A program made the translations under genes and the position numbers. Source: Parasitella parasitica (Eukaryota > Mucoromycota > Mucoromycetes > Mucorales > Mucoraceae). Taken from it: a stretch of 64,000 nt of DNA. The stretch is taken from positions 253,855 through 317,854 of the forward strand of contig MU619252.1 in NCBI GenBank assembly GCA_025201805.1. The letters run 5' to 3'. This document shows positions 1 through 11,846 of this stretch, in pieces; within the stretch, counting starts at the first letter, position 1, and each line of letters opens with the position of its first letter. A model generated the notes under the pieces. The model was given only the letters and a program-made list of their open reading frames with translations. It was not told the DNA's origin and ran no database searches.

Positions 1-1410
1 TTATCGCATTCATTGACCGAAAAGGGTCTCTTGTTGACAAACAAAGTCCGTGTTAATCTGATTTCCGCATCATCCGCCCAAACATCCAAGATAACATTCA
101 TGATTTTTTTCTATAGACAATGGAAAAGGTTTGCATCTTTTGAGTTGTTTTCAATATATTTAGCTATTGTTATTGTCATAATGCAGCTGCATGTTGCTAA
201 CTCTTTTGATTGCGATAACAATGCAGTTTATTTTAATTGTCAGATACAACACACACGCATGATGCGTACGACGATGATTCGGTTACAAAACCTTTATGTC
301 ATATCACTTTCAACCTAACACTTTTATAGTTCCAGTTTTTACTATATTTTAGTCGGTAAAGACCTTGTTTTTGTCAATGGGATTTTCTATATTACTCAAA
401 GACACATTTGGAGCACAATAAAATCTGAATACTTTCTGAGACATTTTGAAAGAACAACGTGCTAGTAAACTCCTACTAAAATGGATTTTATCGGAGGAAA
501 TGTGCTAAAAATTGTAAGCAATGTAGCAAAAGGCAAGAAACTGAATTTTATCCAATAGGTCTATGTTTTTAATCAGATCCGTCGTTAAATTTTTTTGCGC
601 CTGCCTCTATGCCACAAGAAACATTTCATCTCTTGTTTATTACGCTTGATAATATCTGATTTGTGGCATTGCTACTTTAAAAATGTTATATTGTAGCAAA
701 ATTGGAACAACCTACACTAGATGATACTATTTTATTTGTTCAAGTTGGGCTCAATGTGCGTGCGTAGTAGGAAAAAAAAAGTGGTATGACATTGACGCTT
801 TTGTCACTTGCGCTCAAAACCAAAATTGTACAATATCAATTACATGACGGCTAAAAATAACGCACATGTCGATTATCGTAATCGATGAAGTGGTTTTTTA
901 TTAATTAAATCCACCCGTAGTGTGCCAACTGATCTTTAATATGTCTTTTCCTTTCCGAGAAAGTGATATTTGATAATCGTAACATAGTAAAAAATCCCAG
1001 CTAGCTGTAATTTTCTTTTTCAAAGAAGACATTTCATTTTTCTTGCTCAGCAGTGTACTGATAAATCAGAATTAATCAGAAAAATCTCTAGTTCATTGAG
1101 GCCAAAACTTTGCTAATACCAGTACTCCAAATGGTCTTGTACACAAACAGTGAAGCTTCTCCGTCATATTTTTGAACATTATAATCGGTTAAGTGATTCG
1201 TAATGGTATTGATACTAATTGTCATTCCAGCAGCTCCCAAAGAATGAATAGAACTTTTTATTTCTACTTAATAAAATTAGAATTTGCAACTATATGTTGC
1301 TATAGGGTAAATGTGTACCTTCTGTATTTCAGACATTGTAGACAATGAAGTTGCGATAAAAACGAAAATACATTTTTCTTTGTAGACAATACCTCAGCGA
1401 TGGTGCTTCT
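1..1410. other. AT-rich stretch without a recognisable gene
   Basis: Only short open frames without family motifs, splice signals or credible composition are seen. The longest (13-318, +) has no recognisable domain. Homopolymer runs and AT-rich sequence dominate. I see no tRNA-like cloverleaf or repeat array here, although a decayed transposon too diverged to recognise cannot be excluded. Confidence 0.5.
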
Positions 1411-1416
1411 TCTTGG

Positions 1417-2090
1417 ATGCCAGATTGCTCACATTGGACTATTTCCGATTCGTCTCGTTCTTTTGTTCCTGTAGCTCGCTTGTCTTTGAACGCCCTGCGA
1501 AGGTATTGGTATCCTGCAAGGAATATCATTATCTCTCATCTGGGTCCTCCACTTTGTCTGCCTGTCTATTTGCGACTATCTCCTTCTTCTTGGCGTCTTT
1601 TTTGGTCCCTGGATCTGCCTGCAAAGGCGTTCACATCTTGGTGGCGACTGTTACATGATCGTGTCGCTCGCCGGTCCTGGCTCCATCGTAGTTCTAACAA
1701 AAGTTCCGCCTCCTGTTTGTGTTTTGTATGGTCTTGTATTAGAAGACTTGTTCCATTTTGTTTTCGGCTGTTCCTTCAAAGCTCGGTATTGGCGAGATGT
1801 AATATCGTTGCTGTCCTTGCAGGATCTCTTCCCAACTACCATGTCTATCTGACAAGCTCTTACTAGTTTCTATTCTCAAAATTGGGCAATGCTCGACAAA
1901 GATGTTTTGGTGGCTCTTGGTACTAATTACTGACACTTTGGAAATACCATTGGCGATGTGTCGTAGACACGGAGCCCTGGATTGCTTCGGCATGTTTAAA
2001 CGTGGTTCGTCAGGATCATGGTTTACTACTTTCTTCTCTTTCGTCTTTGACAAGTGTTCAAATTGGCACCTTGACCTCACCTGTAACTAG
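1417..2090 (+). pseudogene. Non-LTR retrotransposon (LINE) 3'-end fossil, zf-RVT region
   Basis: Translation of the plus strand shows the zinc-binding region that follows the reverse transcriptase in L1-like LINEs, split between two frames. One frame gives WSLDLPAKAFTSWWRLLHDR and a C-x-C pair; the next frame (from about 1740) gives EDLFHFVFGCSFKARYWRDV, the His-Cys half of the same motif. A third frame, from about 1870, carries an NWAML...VLVAL stretch and a likely C-terminal tail. The W(R/K)LLH...R...LHR...C..C...E..FH...C order is typical of zf-RVT. Shifts and stops (for example the frame change near 1735) make it non-functional. No poly-A tail or target duplication was found. It is a different LINE type from the intact element at the right end of the window, which lacks this motif. 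Confidence 0.7.
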
Positions 2091-2790
2091 ATCCAGCATT
2101 TAGCACCATTATCTTTCTTATCAAATGTTGATCCGGGGAAGATTACAAAGAGATAATAATATATAAAAGTCATTTAGATGGCTTTCTATGTTTTGATATT
2201 TGATAAATGAAGCATTATTTGAACAGATTAATGTCACTTGATTGATTGGTCTATATAGAGCTATCAACAAAAATAATACATAAAGGCTTTATACTTGACA
2301 AGATGAGTTGTGTGTCGAACTTATTACATGAAAGTCTACTACTATTGTTGCCCCGCCAACCAATCTAGTAGTAAATCTTGGCTGATAGTAGTTGATTCAA
2401 GTACTTCATGGGTGTCTGCCAAAAGGATTTATCTTAAATTTTTTAATGTGCTAAATAGTATAGGCTTCAATTGCGTAATTTGCAGATCTTTATAAAATCA
2501 TACCTGTGGCCCTACGCGGACATATTTCAGCTACAGGGTTAGTAGACATAAGATGAGTGATTAGACCACAATCAAGTGCGCATGAAACCACATTATCTTT
2601 TAGTTTGTTCACTTCAGTCTTCTTGGGATTTTACAAAATGGTAGATACACTGATCCTCCTGCTGCTGTTTATTCTATCCAAGTGAGGTACAAAGACTACT
2701 CTCTTCATTTTTTCCCTATTCCTTTCGGTCTATACTGCCTCATACTATTTACATGATAAAATCATCATATACGTACATATAAATTTCATC
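2091..2790. other. No gene seen
   Basis: AT-rich sequence between two fossils. The small open frames (for example 2310-2495 +) lack motifs and look random. Confidence 0.45.
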
Positions 2791-2794
2791 TCAT

Positions 2795-3890
2795 TTGGGA
2801 AGAAGATTTCATCAAATGACAAAGAAACCAAAAGTTCCTCATAGGCAAGTCATGTCACTATTGTCAAAGGAAATTCCATCTATCAGCTTCAAACTCCAAG
2901 CAAGAATGTCGTATATCCAAATAAACTTGCTCTTCAACAAGAAGATACTGAGCAGCTTACATCAATTGCCGACATCTGCATTAATTGCTCAACTAGAGAA
3001 ACTTGCTCTGGGGACCTGCTGCAATTGTCGAACAGTACCATCCTCAAAAGAAAGGAATACAGTTCTCTTCTTTTTCTCAGTCTTTGATTTTGCTTTTCAG
3101 TGCGCCTCACTTGAAGACAGAGCAAACATTGATGACTCTTTGGCTAACCTTCATCCATGTGCCAATGCTGATCCTGTGCTCTCAAAATTTATTTAGAAGG
3201 CTATCTCAGAATTCGTTTTTAGTAGTCAAAGAGCTGCTGCTTATACAAATGATGATGGACGTACTATATACATTGAGATGTTTCTTCCTCTGTTTAGGTA
3301 CTTTGCCCTGCTTGGAAAGAAGCTAGTTTTCACCTGGTCGGAAAAAGCAATGGAGAATAGTAGCTCAACTTGGATAATAGATAGCGATTTCAAGAAAAGT
3401 GGTGTTAACAAGAAGCTTCTTGATAGAATTGGTGTGATGGTAGAGGAAGATATTAGCTGGCTTTTGATCGAATCATCAGACTTTTTCCAAGGAGCAAAAT
3501 TATACACACTGCATCGAAGATTGCATCAGAAACATCAAAAATGGCACGGACTCCTTGAAATTCGTTATGTCTAAATACGAGGATGCATCGATTACCACAA
3601 CGAAAAAGGTCAAGATCTATTCGGTTCATACTATCCAGACAAAGATATCCTTGATGTGCTACCAGCTGAAGGATGCCCAAAAATGGAGCTGCTATGAATG
3701 TTTCTCGGCTGAGATGCCGCTGTTATGGTCAAAGAGAAGCTTATTACTTCCTGTGCTTGAGATATTTGGTTTTTTACATCAAGAATTGATCCAACAAGAA
3801 CAAGTTTACGCAGAATTACTGAAAGAAAGTTTGGGTATTGTTAATGCTAAAGAAAACAAAATATCGTCGTTTTTTAATATTGTAGTCTAA
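2795..3890 (+). pseudogene. Broken ORF of an unrecognised, probably lineage-specific repeated family
   Basis: One plus frame is coherent from 2795 to about 3500 with a single TAG at 3194-3196. The sequence then continues in another frame (about 3490-3890) after a frameshift. The joined product would be soluble, with no membrane segment, and has a central W-T-W-S-E-K-like stretch and a Glu/Leu-rich C-terminal half (GFLHQELIQQEQVYAELLKE). The TAG sits on a TTTAG that could be a splice acceptor, so an intron is an alternative to a stop. I do not recognise a domain. The pattern resembles multicopy anonymous ORFs common in Mucorales genomes, an impression from memory rather than a search. Whether this copy is expressed is unknown. 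Confidence 0.45.
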
Positions 3891-4190
3891 AAATGTTCGA
3901 AAGTACTGTATGTGAATAAAGCTCCAGTATCCAGTTTAAAATTTTAGCATTTTTTTGAAAAATTACTGGCTTGGGTTTCCATAACAACTATTCACCTTAC
4001 ATATTCAAAGAAATCATGAACTTTTACTTTCTGGATAAAAATACGCTGTTTGTGCTATAGCTTTATTTGTAAATGATGTGGATTAGTGTTGTGATGGAAA
4101 TGATGCTTGGCTCTAAAAATAAGGATCTAGACAAAAAAAAAAATGGAACAGGGGCGTTTTTAATATATTTCATATGTGAGTGAGAAGGTG
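3891..4190. other. Intergenic, nothing recognised
   Basis: AT-rich spacer with an A-run near 4133. No ORF or structured element stands out. Confidence 0.4.
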
Positions 4191-4424
4191 TTAGAGATGA
4201 AAAGACACCAATTTGTTTAGATTTTCCGTTGTTGCTTTGCAAGAGTTATCCACAGCAGAAACAGCTTTAAAGAACCATTTCAGAGTATCGGTTTTATGAT
4301 TCGTTGGTAAATCCAAAGATAAACTACTACTCTTTGACAGTGCACCTGATAAATAATGCCCATGGATTAAATTTGTGTGATGAGCAGATTCTTGCATGTT
4401 TGAAAATTGGATAAAATGAGACAT
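4191..4424 (-). CDS. Small hypothetical protein (77 aa)
   Basis: A single-exon frame starts at ATG 4424 and ends at 4191; an upstream in-frame ATG at 4496 would add 24 less protein-like residues. TTTATATA lies about 50 bp upstream. The product is hydrophilic, Ser/His-rich at the N-terminus, with a C-terminal segment (TLKWFFKAVSAVDNSCKA) that could form an amphipathic helix. It has no signal peptide, membrane segment or motif I recognise. It lies downstream of the nucleoporin gene on the same strand. It may be a real small gene or chance; codon composition is only weakly supportive. Confidence 0.3.
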   Translation of the reverse strand: MSHFIQFSNMQESAHHTNLIHGHYLSGALSKSSSLSLDLPTNHKTDTLKWFFKAVSAVDNSCKATTENLNKLVSFHL

Positions 4425-4868
4425 GATGTTATTAGTATTGTTGAGAGGAAAGAAGAAGAAATTTTGGAAATTCCGTATATAAATCTTTCGAAACATACCA
4501 AAACGGCCATTTCCGGTTTATATGTGCAAATTCAACTAGTCGGGCCTATCATATGAAATCTTCATTGCAACGTTGTTTTGTTGGCGTGGATAAATGGTCT
4601 TCCGATTGCTAGGATTTCTCGTACCAAAATTGAGAACAATCAATCAGAATATCAAATACCATTATAGTGGATATGGTAGAGTAGTTTTCACGCACAACTT
4701 AGAGAGTTGAATAGGCGCATTTGAAATAAACATGTGCTCTGAAAGATTACTTTATTGTGTAAATCAATGAAACCAAATCTGTTCATCAATCTGAGCCTAA
4801 TATTACCCGCGAGCAAGAAATCGCCCAGAGATTGAATCTGATATAGCGATCCACAATGATAAACACAC

Positions 4869-7822
4869 TTATAATGCAATAGTTTGCATTATTTTCCTGG
4901 TAGAAAATCGAGTCAATGTAAATAGATATGCGTTTGAAACAGGTTACTTACTGATCAATTCGTTTTTGGAGACTGGTTGGTATTTGGATTTCACCAAGAG
5001 TAAGGAAAGTTGAAATGGGGACACAATTGGATTTTTCTTCCAAGGCAATCAGTATGATATATGGCAAGAGATTTCTCACAAAGTCGTCTTGATGTTGGAA
5101 ATTGTTTACATAACTCTTTACTACGTAGAAACCACCTTGAGGAGGAAGGACATCTGTTCTCTTGATATACTCAAGAGCCTTATCAAGGTCCTTGGCATGA
5201 TTTTCCAGAGTTGCACGCAGAAAACTCAATAAAATTGTGTGTGTTTTGACAATATCCAGATCTTGAAGGCTACAGTTTTTGTCATATTTAGCACATGTGT
5301 CTACACAAAATTTGGCGAGATCTTGCATAGGATTGATAAGCAAATCAGTCTGGTTTGTAGAGTTATATCTGGTGATGACTCTGTATATTTCGCGGTTCAA
5401 CACTCTAAGTGCTTCTTCGTAACTACCAAGTAGCTCAAAAACATAGACAGAATCCTTGTATCTACCGATATTCTGAAACGTATTTGCAACGGGTGTAAGA
5501 ACAAGGTTTTCATACTTGTTGTTGTAAGGTTGGAAATCCAATAAAGGCTTATACTTGTCAATCAACCCGGCACGGTATGTTGTCTTGTCGCCCAATATGC
5601 CTTTGAAGTCGGTGCACTGCACAATTAGCTGGATCAACTTTTCATAACAGCAAGTGTAAATTTCTTGATCCGGATACAATGTCAGCAGGTATAAATATTG
5701 GAGTGCGTCTTTGCATTCATCAGGTGAGAAAGTACGAACGTACTGACTAATCATACCAGTGTAGTTTAAGCTATTACTGGCATCCAACTTGGAGTCCACT
5801 GTGGTGAAATATTAATGCATTTTGTGAGATATTCCGCTTCCATACACACTTACATATATCGTAGATATTTCTATTTGGTTTTGAAGGAATCCGAGCAAGT
5901 CCGTAATAGACAAAAACAATTCCGAGGTGCACAGCTTGCACTCTGAACTCCTCGTAACCGTGTAAATAATCAACAGCCTAAGCAACAGATCAACATCAAG
6001 TAATATTTTTTGCTTACTGTGGATAATCTCACCTTTTCAAACTGCAGAGAAAGAAGAAGCATATTAAAGTAGAACCAAGGATTTAATCCGTCTTTGTCGT
6101 ACTTTGTATGATCTGCTTGGCACACGATATCTTGAAATTCAGAGAGACGATACACTTGTCGATTGGTTTCCAAATCCTCTGGCGTTTCTCGAATCAACAT
6201 GAGCTGTAGCCATAGCGAATCTTCTATTATTCTTACAATGTCTTCTGTCTTGTGTTGCAGCTCACAGCGGCCAATGATTTTATACAGCAGCATTTTGTAT
6301 GGGTCGTGTGATCCGTTGCTATACTTCATTGATTGGTATTGTTGGTTGATTCGAATTCTATTTTCCTCAGAAATACTGCATAAAAAATGTGTAAGAAAAT
6401 GATACCTTGATAGAATCACAACTTACTCAAAGTTGGCATTGGCGCAAAACTCTTTGAAGATGGCTCTAAACTCAGGGGCATGGCTGAAATGTTGAAAGTT
6501 TTCTTCTACAAATTCCACCGCTAAACTGTAGTAACCGCAACGTATCAGCAAGTATGTGAATAGCCAAATGGGAGTGTTATTGTGAACCTCGAGGTTGGCA
6601 TTACCCCAAGATGAGCTCTTTATATCGTTAAATTGTAGTCTCATATATGCGTTTAAACGGTGCTCTCTAGACAAAGATCCTCCAACATTCGCAGCAGCAG
6701 CATTCTTTCTCAATGTTTCATTGACAACAGATACGAATCTATTAGGGATATGCTGTTAGCCATGTGTCTGTAATGGTATAAAATCGCTACATACTGGCTT
6801 TCAAGGTAAGATCTTGCTGCTTTTATTAAGCGTTGCTTCATGCTCAATATCTTGTATGCGTCATATTTGTTGTTCATGTAAGCACCGTATATACGATCAG
6901 TCTTTTCGCAAGTCAAATGAGAGATAATATCCCAAGAAGAATCCATTGAAACTCTCTGGCTATTGGTGCATGAAATCGTTTTTGACAATTTTGTAAACAT
7001 GTCAACAATAGGGATAGATTGCTCTGTAATTCTCTTTTCGTTGACTTCCATGACAGCGGCAGCATAAGCTTTCTTTTGCTCCTTCATCAATTGTATTCTC
7101 TATGGCCCAAAATAAATACCTGTAGCATGTCGATCATGTAAGAAATGCTATGTACCTGGCTGTCTTTGCTATTGTTTGAATGTCCAAATGTTTTGTTATC
7201 TTCTTCCAAGTCCCATTCTTGCAAAATCGTATTCTTTTTCAAACGCCAGTGGGAGTTTCTTTGCTCATTCATACTATCCAAAACTCTTTGTCGTGTCTAC
7301 AATATTTGCTGTCAATATTACTCGTTTTTTTTTTTTTCTACCACATATGAGCCTACCTTGCGTCTAGATTCATCAACTGTCTCTGTCATGTAAGTTTCCT
7401 GAACCTGTTTTAAATGTGCCTAATAGCAAAAAAAAAAACCCATCAATTCTATTTGGCTCTGCATATGTTCAAAACGACTTACTTCTACGTTTGTTTTTTT
7501 TATCGTCTGAGTAGGCTGAAAGGTGAATCTTGTATCAATATCTTTCAAATGCTGGCTGTTTTCATGAGTGTTGGCACCACCTTGCGCTAAAAAGTAATGG
7601 CTATGTATTGAAGTATCAAAATTTTTTCCTACATCGAGTTCACTCTAGATATTACCCCATAACGTTATTGCCTTTCGAAGAAGCATCAATCTTGGATGTG
7701 ATCAGGTTCGTTTCTGTACCCAACTGATTTAAATCATGTTGTAGTTTGGGCGAGTCGTACTTTGTTGATAAGCTTGGGAGCTCTTTTGAATCCTGAAGGA
7801 GTTTCTTGAATCTGCCAGACAT
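4869..7822 (-). CDS. NIC96: Nucleoporin NUP93/NIC96, inner-ring scaffold
   Basis: Structural nucleoporin of the inner ring of the nuclear pore complex, linking the Nsp1/Nup62 channel complex to the large inner-ring nucleoporins. Ten exons: 7822-7656, 7600-7483, 7419-7357, 7296-7156, 7099-6795, 6738-6427, 6375-6033, 5977-5854, 5798-4952 and 4896-4869. They sum to 2448 nt (815 aa), the usual NUP93 size. Introns are 51-63 bp, apart from the 94-bp fourth... one of a few slightly longer ones. The N-terminus starts MSGRFKKLLQDSKEL; the coiled N-terminal part is followed by the long alpha-helical NIC domain, with the family-like stretches RSYLESQFVSVVNETL and VHLGIVFVYYGLARIP. The last exon encodes only nine residues plus stop, using the strong GTAAGTAA donor after the ORF that otherwise ends at 4948. 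All phases agree. Family assignment is firm; the tiny last exon is inferred. Confidence 0.9.
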
Positions 7823-7949
7823 TTTTAATGCTGATTTATCTGTTTTGTTGACAAAGAAGAAGAAAAAGGACTCTAAGAATCCATCAAAATTTTATCGCGT
7901 TTGCCTGCGGTTATTGAATCCATCCTAACCTAAGGTTGTGCCAGAAACC

Positions 7950-8590
7950 TGGTTACAAGAAAAAGTCAATGTCGAACATGAAAAACCATCGTCCTTTATC
8001 AAATGACAACGCAGACTATAAACTGTTGACCCGCCCCATTAACTACAGAATTATGAATGCCCTAAAGCCCCTACTCGATTGCCATCAATTAGAAGTTATC
8101 CTTGGCTTTTCTGATTTAGCGATGATGAGCCGCAATCGAATCGAACGATGTATACTGAAATCAGCACGCCATATCTGATTCGTTGCGTCTACTTTACTCT
8201 AGCACAGTTAAAGTGTTTCACTACAAGAAATGAATTTAATATCATCAGAAAGCACCTTGCATTAATTGAAAATAGGTCGATTACTTTCCACTGGGAATGT
8301 AGTTTTATTAATTAGGATAGGCCTCTTGGTTTCTAAGCAACACGTTTTTGCTTGCAGGAATAATATTCCCAGCCACAAGATCCCAATGCTTTTTAAACTA
8401 TTGGAGAACATTAATCAATACACAAGAAAGTTTTTCACTAGTGGGTAAACACTTCTCAAAATTTCGCAAATCAACTCAAGGACCATCAGGATTGGAACAT
8501 GCAGCCATTATCCTGGGTATAAAAGTGACATCAGTTCAAAAGGCTTTATTCGAGCACCATGAGCTTTGGCCAAAACAGCTCTATTGAATT
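7950..8590 (+). pseudogene. LINE reverse-transcriptase fossil
   Basis: The plus frame starting near 7950 contains HRPLSNDNADYKLLTRPINY, followed by HQLEVILGF. This is the RT block 'xRPISLxNxDYKxxxxxxxxR...HQxGFIPGR' of L1-like non-LTR retrotransposons. The frame stops at 8176-8178, before the catalytic FADD block, and I cannot find that block downstream. The following open frames to 8587 may be eroded post-RT sequence but that is weak. There is no intact ORF, so the element is dead. It may belong to the same LINE type as the fossil at 1.4-2.1 kb. Confidence 0.65.
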
Positions 8591-9020
8591 AAGAAACGGA
8601 CGGTATTGCAGAAGATAGGCACATTTTAGTCTCTATCTTCAGTCAGAGCCTTTACTGTTGCAAGCTTGCGTATAAGAGCATCTTCTACCGCAAGATAAAT
8701 TCCTTCTGAGCGATTCCTATTGAGACCATCCATTATATCAAGGTTATCTCAAGGTCCCTTATACAAGGCCTCACTCAGTATTGTCGTACTGATTTACATT
8801 CCACAAATCCTCTGATAGAAGAGCTCATTGTTATAGTTCAGATTATGCTAACTGAAGCATAATGACATTATGTATAGATACATCTATAGGATGTGTCCGT
8901 AATAAAGCGTGATTCTTTGGCAGATTTACTCTACATTGAATTCTGACATAACAACACCCATTGCGCTGTTCAGATAACGTTCATTACTAACAACTCGAGA
9001 TTAACGCCTAACAAGAGAAA
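8591..9020. other. Intergenic, nothing recognised
   Basis: No coding pattern or repeat that I can support; may be more decayed transposon sequence. Confidence 0.35.
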
Positions 9021-9029
9021 CGCTTGTAC

Positions 9030-9940
9030 GTTCTTCCAACTTTACTTTGACTTTACTTTAGTTCTAAAAGTTCTGTAGTCATATTGCCAAAGATTGTCAA
9101 GTAAATCACTTTCAGAAAAATCATTGATGTTTGATCTGTCGTCTTCTTCAAAGAGCCCAGCTACATGGATAATCGATTCTTTTATCCAACGCTTGTGACA
9201 AATATCATTAACCTACGACTTTTGATTATAGCCAAACTCTTCAATGAAGATTGAGTACTTTGTCTTCCAAAACAGGAAGTTGGACAGGGTCGAAAGTTTT
9301 CACTTCATTAATCTCTCCCGCAATTAAAGAGTAAAAGACGTGCAGGTATGCCATCGCGTGCTTACGGTAGTATAAATCTCATTTCCACAGATTTTGTGCT
9401 TTTTCGCTGTAACTGATGATGAAGTTAGTATTTGCTATGAAAATGAAAACTGTTTTCGCACATAACTTTTGATACGCATATCCCATAGTGGAAGTCAAGT
9501 GCTTATCAGATAGCCCAGATCATGCCTGTATTAATCAAGCTTATAACACTCAATATCAATGTTTGTGCGAAACATTGATCCTGCCCATTCATCCGCAACA
9601 GAGATCTATTCAAACGTATAGTCTGCTCGTTGAAAGCTCTTGAACTAAAAGATTAAATTTGAAGCCATTTTTGTGTGCTCACTCTTCCATTCCCCCTTGA
9701 ACATGCTCAAATGCATGCCATCATAACTGTCGATTATTGTCTCATTCTCTATTCCCATGAACGTATCGCCATCTGATTCATTGTTTTTATTGACAACTTC
9801 ATAGAGAGCAGCTATTATTACTATATATAGAGAGGAAAAAGAAAGCAGTTAGTAAAGAAATGCTATGTCGAATTGAACTACAATTCACTTACACTCGATA
9901 TTATCCATAGTTTGTAGCATTTGAAATACAAGGGAGTTCT
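9030..9940 (-). pseudogene. Decayed multi-frame ORF of unknown family
   Basis: Read on the minus strand, coherent peptide stretches appear in successive frames. Near the 5' end (about 9935-9650) an ATG exon is joined by a plausible intron (donor GTAAGTG, branch TTACTAAC, acceptor TATAG) to SDGDTFMGIENETIIDSYDG. Further down are KTFDPVQLPVLEDKVLNLH and FSESDLLDNLWQYDYRTFRT. Stops separate these stretches. I do not recognise a domain. By style it resembles the broken ORF at 2.8-3.9 kb, but I cannot show homology by eye. It lies 3' of the thioredoxin gene on the same strand. Confidence 0.35.
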
Positions 9941-10056
9941 GTAATTAACACGAATCAATACAAAAAAAAGTATAACATTAGTTAATTATTAATTTATATC
10001 AGATACATGTTTATGTAAGACAAGACTGAACTATCATGCTTTTGTAATTAAAAATC

Positions 10057-10575
10057 CTAAGCAAGCTCGGCATGCTTCTTGACAAATTGTTCAATCATGG
10101 GACCATTGCGCATTCCGACAAAGGAATCAACGACCTTTCCATCATTAAAAGCGGATACAGTAGGTAAAGCTGCAATATTGTATTTAGCGGCAATGTCTTG
10201 ACTATCATCCACATTGATCTTGACCAAAGTGACCTTGGGATTAGATGCTACGGATTTTGTCAACAAAGGACCCAACATTTTGCAAGGACCGCACCAGCTA
10301 CATTGCCAGGTAGGTTAGTCTCATGTTTACGCGGTAAATTACTACTATTTACTCGGCATAAAAATCAACAATAACAGGGTGATCAGCTTTGGTTACAAGC
10401 TTTTCAAAAGTTTGGGAGTTTGCTTCGACGGTTTTTCCTGTCAAACGAGGTTGAGCGGCATGGAAAGAACGAGTAACTAATGATGAATGTCAAAATATTG
10501 TATGCAATTTAATAGCGCATTTATTTTCTTACATTGCTTAGCAGGTCTTATGGCAGCAGTACGAAGAGAGTTCAT
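10057..10575 (-). CDS. Mitochondrial thioredoxin
   Basis: Small dithiol-disulfide oxidoreductase that reduces protein disulfides, kept reduced by thioredoxin reductase. Exons 10575-10533, 10476-10353 and 10297-10057 sum to 408 nt (135 aa). The active site is DWCGPCK; its D codon is assembled across the second intron, which is why the simple ORF starts only at the Met after the motif. The cis-Pro loop (ALPTVSAFNDGK) is present. The first 30 residues, MNSLRTAAIRPAKQFTRSFH and on, are basic, hydroxylated and free of acidic residues, as in a mitochondrial presequence (compare yeast Trx3). Length minus leader fits a 105-aa thioredoxin fold. The family is certain; the location is inferred. Confidence 0.93.
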
Positions 10576-11393
10576 GTGGAAAAAAGTTGTATGGAAAGTT
10601 AGAAAAGAACTAGCGATCCCCACATTATTGCAAGACCCCAAATTTAAGGATGTAAACTATCCAGAGATCCTACCACTCAAAATTAGCCTTTGTGACGTAT
10701 ATACCATCATTGTCAGCCTTACTCAACTAGATAACGAGTGTCAATCAAAAAACTGCATAATTTGTAAAACAGGAGTCGCCATTTCAGCAGTAGATGGATA
10801 CATACAGCTTAGATGAGGGTTTCGTCTTGGTACGGGTATGTTCTTTCACAGCTGAAAGATCCAAGAGGTTTTTCAGTGATATTCAAAAATGCCGAAAGGT
10901 TTAATAGTTAGCGCATGTTCTTAATTTGCTATGTACGTACGCACAAAGTGAATGGACGAAAAACTCGAAGCAAATAGCGCTCAAGACAGAAGACGTCGAA
11001 TGCACAGCTGCAAAATCAAATACTTAGTAGATTCATGTATTACAAGATTTCGCAATATAATTTCGGCGTTCCGTGGGATCTTCCTTTGATCATCAACGGA
11101 CAACTTGCCGAACGGATTGGCTTTGTACACGCAAGAAGCAGACAAAGAGTCATTTCCCTATAGTTCACAAGATCCACTTTTTCAATTAATTGTTAATGAG
11201 AATGCATGAATTGGCCAGGGGTAAAAAAATAGAGGCTATGATGTTTGAATCTAATATCATATGAAGTGTGGCTTTTTTTAATGTGCCAACATCTCCTGCA
11301 TCATTATTGACATTTGTTGATAAATTCTTTTGTGTTTCCTATTTTCTTTCCCTCTTTCTCTTTCTCTCTTTTTATTATTATTCACATATACAA
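10576..11393. other. Intergenic region between thioredoxin and the Ser-rich gene
   Basis: A 109-codon plus frame (10487-10816) overlaps the thioredoxin start antisense and has no motif, so I do not call it. A pyrimidine-rich tract (11338-11373) precedes the next gene and resembles the CT-rich leaders common in fungal core promoters. Confidence 0.4.
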
Positions 11394-11846
11394 ATGCAGT
11401 TATTTGATCGTTTATTTAAGCTAAAAAAATATCACAATGACAACAGCATCAAATCAACAGACTCCAATTCAACAAAATCTTCGTCCACATTAGGTCGACA
11501 TGTTTCCTTCAGACGATTCTCTAGTTTACGTCATTGGCGATCCTCACCAAAATCAGCGAGCCACAGCAATCTACCATTCGACCAAGTACAGCAACAACAG
11601 CAGCAGGAATTACTAACGCAGTGTATAGAGACAGCATTATATGTAAATCCTTGTAGCAAACGTTGGTCATATGGAGATGCGCCTGCAAGATACAGTATTC
11701 CATTCTATGAACAGGAGCCTTCACCACCACCACCACCACAACCAAGATTACGAAAAATATCTTTACCGCCTCAGCTAACCAACACTGGTTACCTTGCCTC
11801 TATACCCGAAGTTGACAGCCAGATAACTCTAGAGCATTTAAGATAG
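11394..11846 (+). CDS. Ser-rich basic protein of unknown function (150 aa)
   Basis: Single-exon frame. I chose the ATG at 11394 because it directly follows the CT-rich tract and an ATTATT/CATATA stretch; the in-frame upstream part (from 11268) is hydrophobic and lies within that tract. The product is a low-complexity, probably disordered protein: Ser/Thr-rich residues 19-60 with basic patches, poly-Gln at 65-71 and a Pro run at 110-116. Residues 35-39 read RHVSF, matching the RVxF-type docking motif for protein phosphatase 1, and Ser-rich R-x-x-S sites surround it, suggesting a kinase/phosphatase-regulated adaptor. That is inference from a short motif. It has no signal peptide or membrane segment. 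The family is unrecognised. Confidence 0.55.
   Translation: MQLFDRLFKLKKYHNDNSIKSTDSNSTKSSSTLGRHVSFRRFSSLRHWRSSPKSASHSNLPFDQVQQQQQQELLTQCIETALYVNPCSKRWSYGDAPARYSIPFYEQEPSPPPPPQPRLRKISLPPQLTNTGYLASIPEVDSQITLEHLR

Noticed and set aside
10487-10816. 109-codon plus-strand ORF
   Set aside because: Its start is antisense to thioredoxin exon 1 and intron; no motif or splice context.
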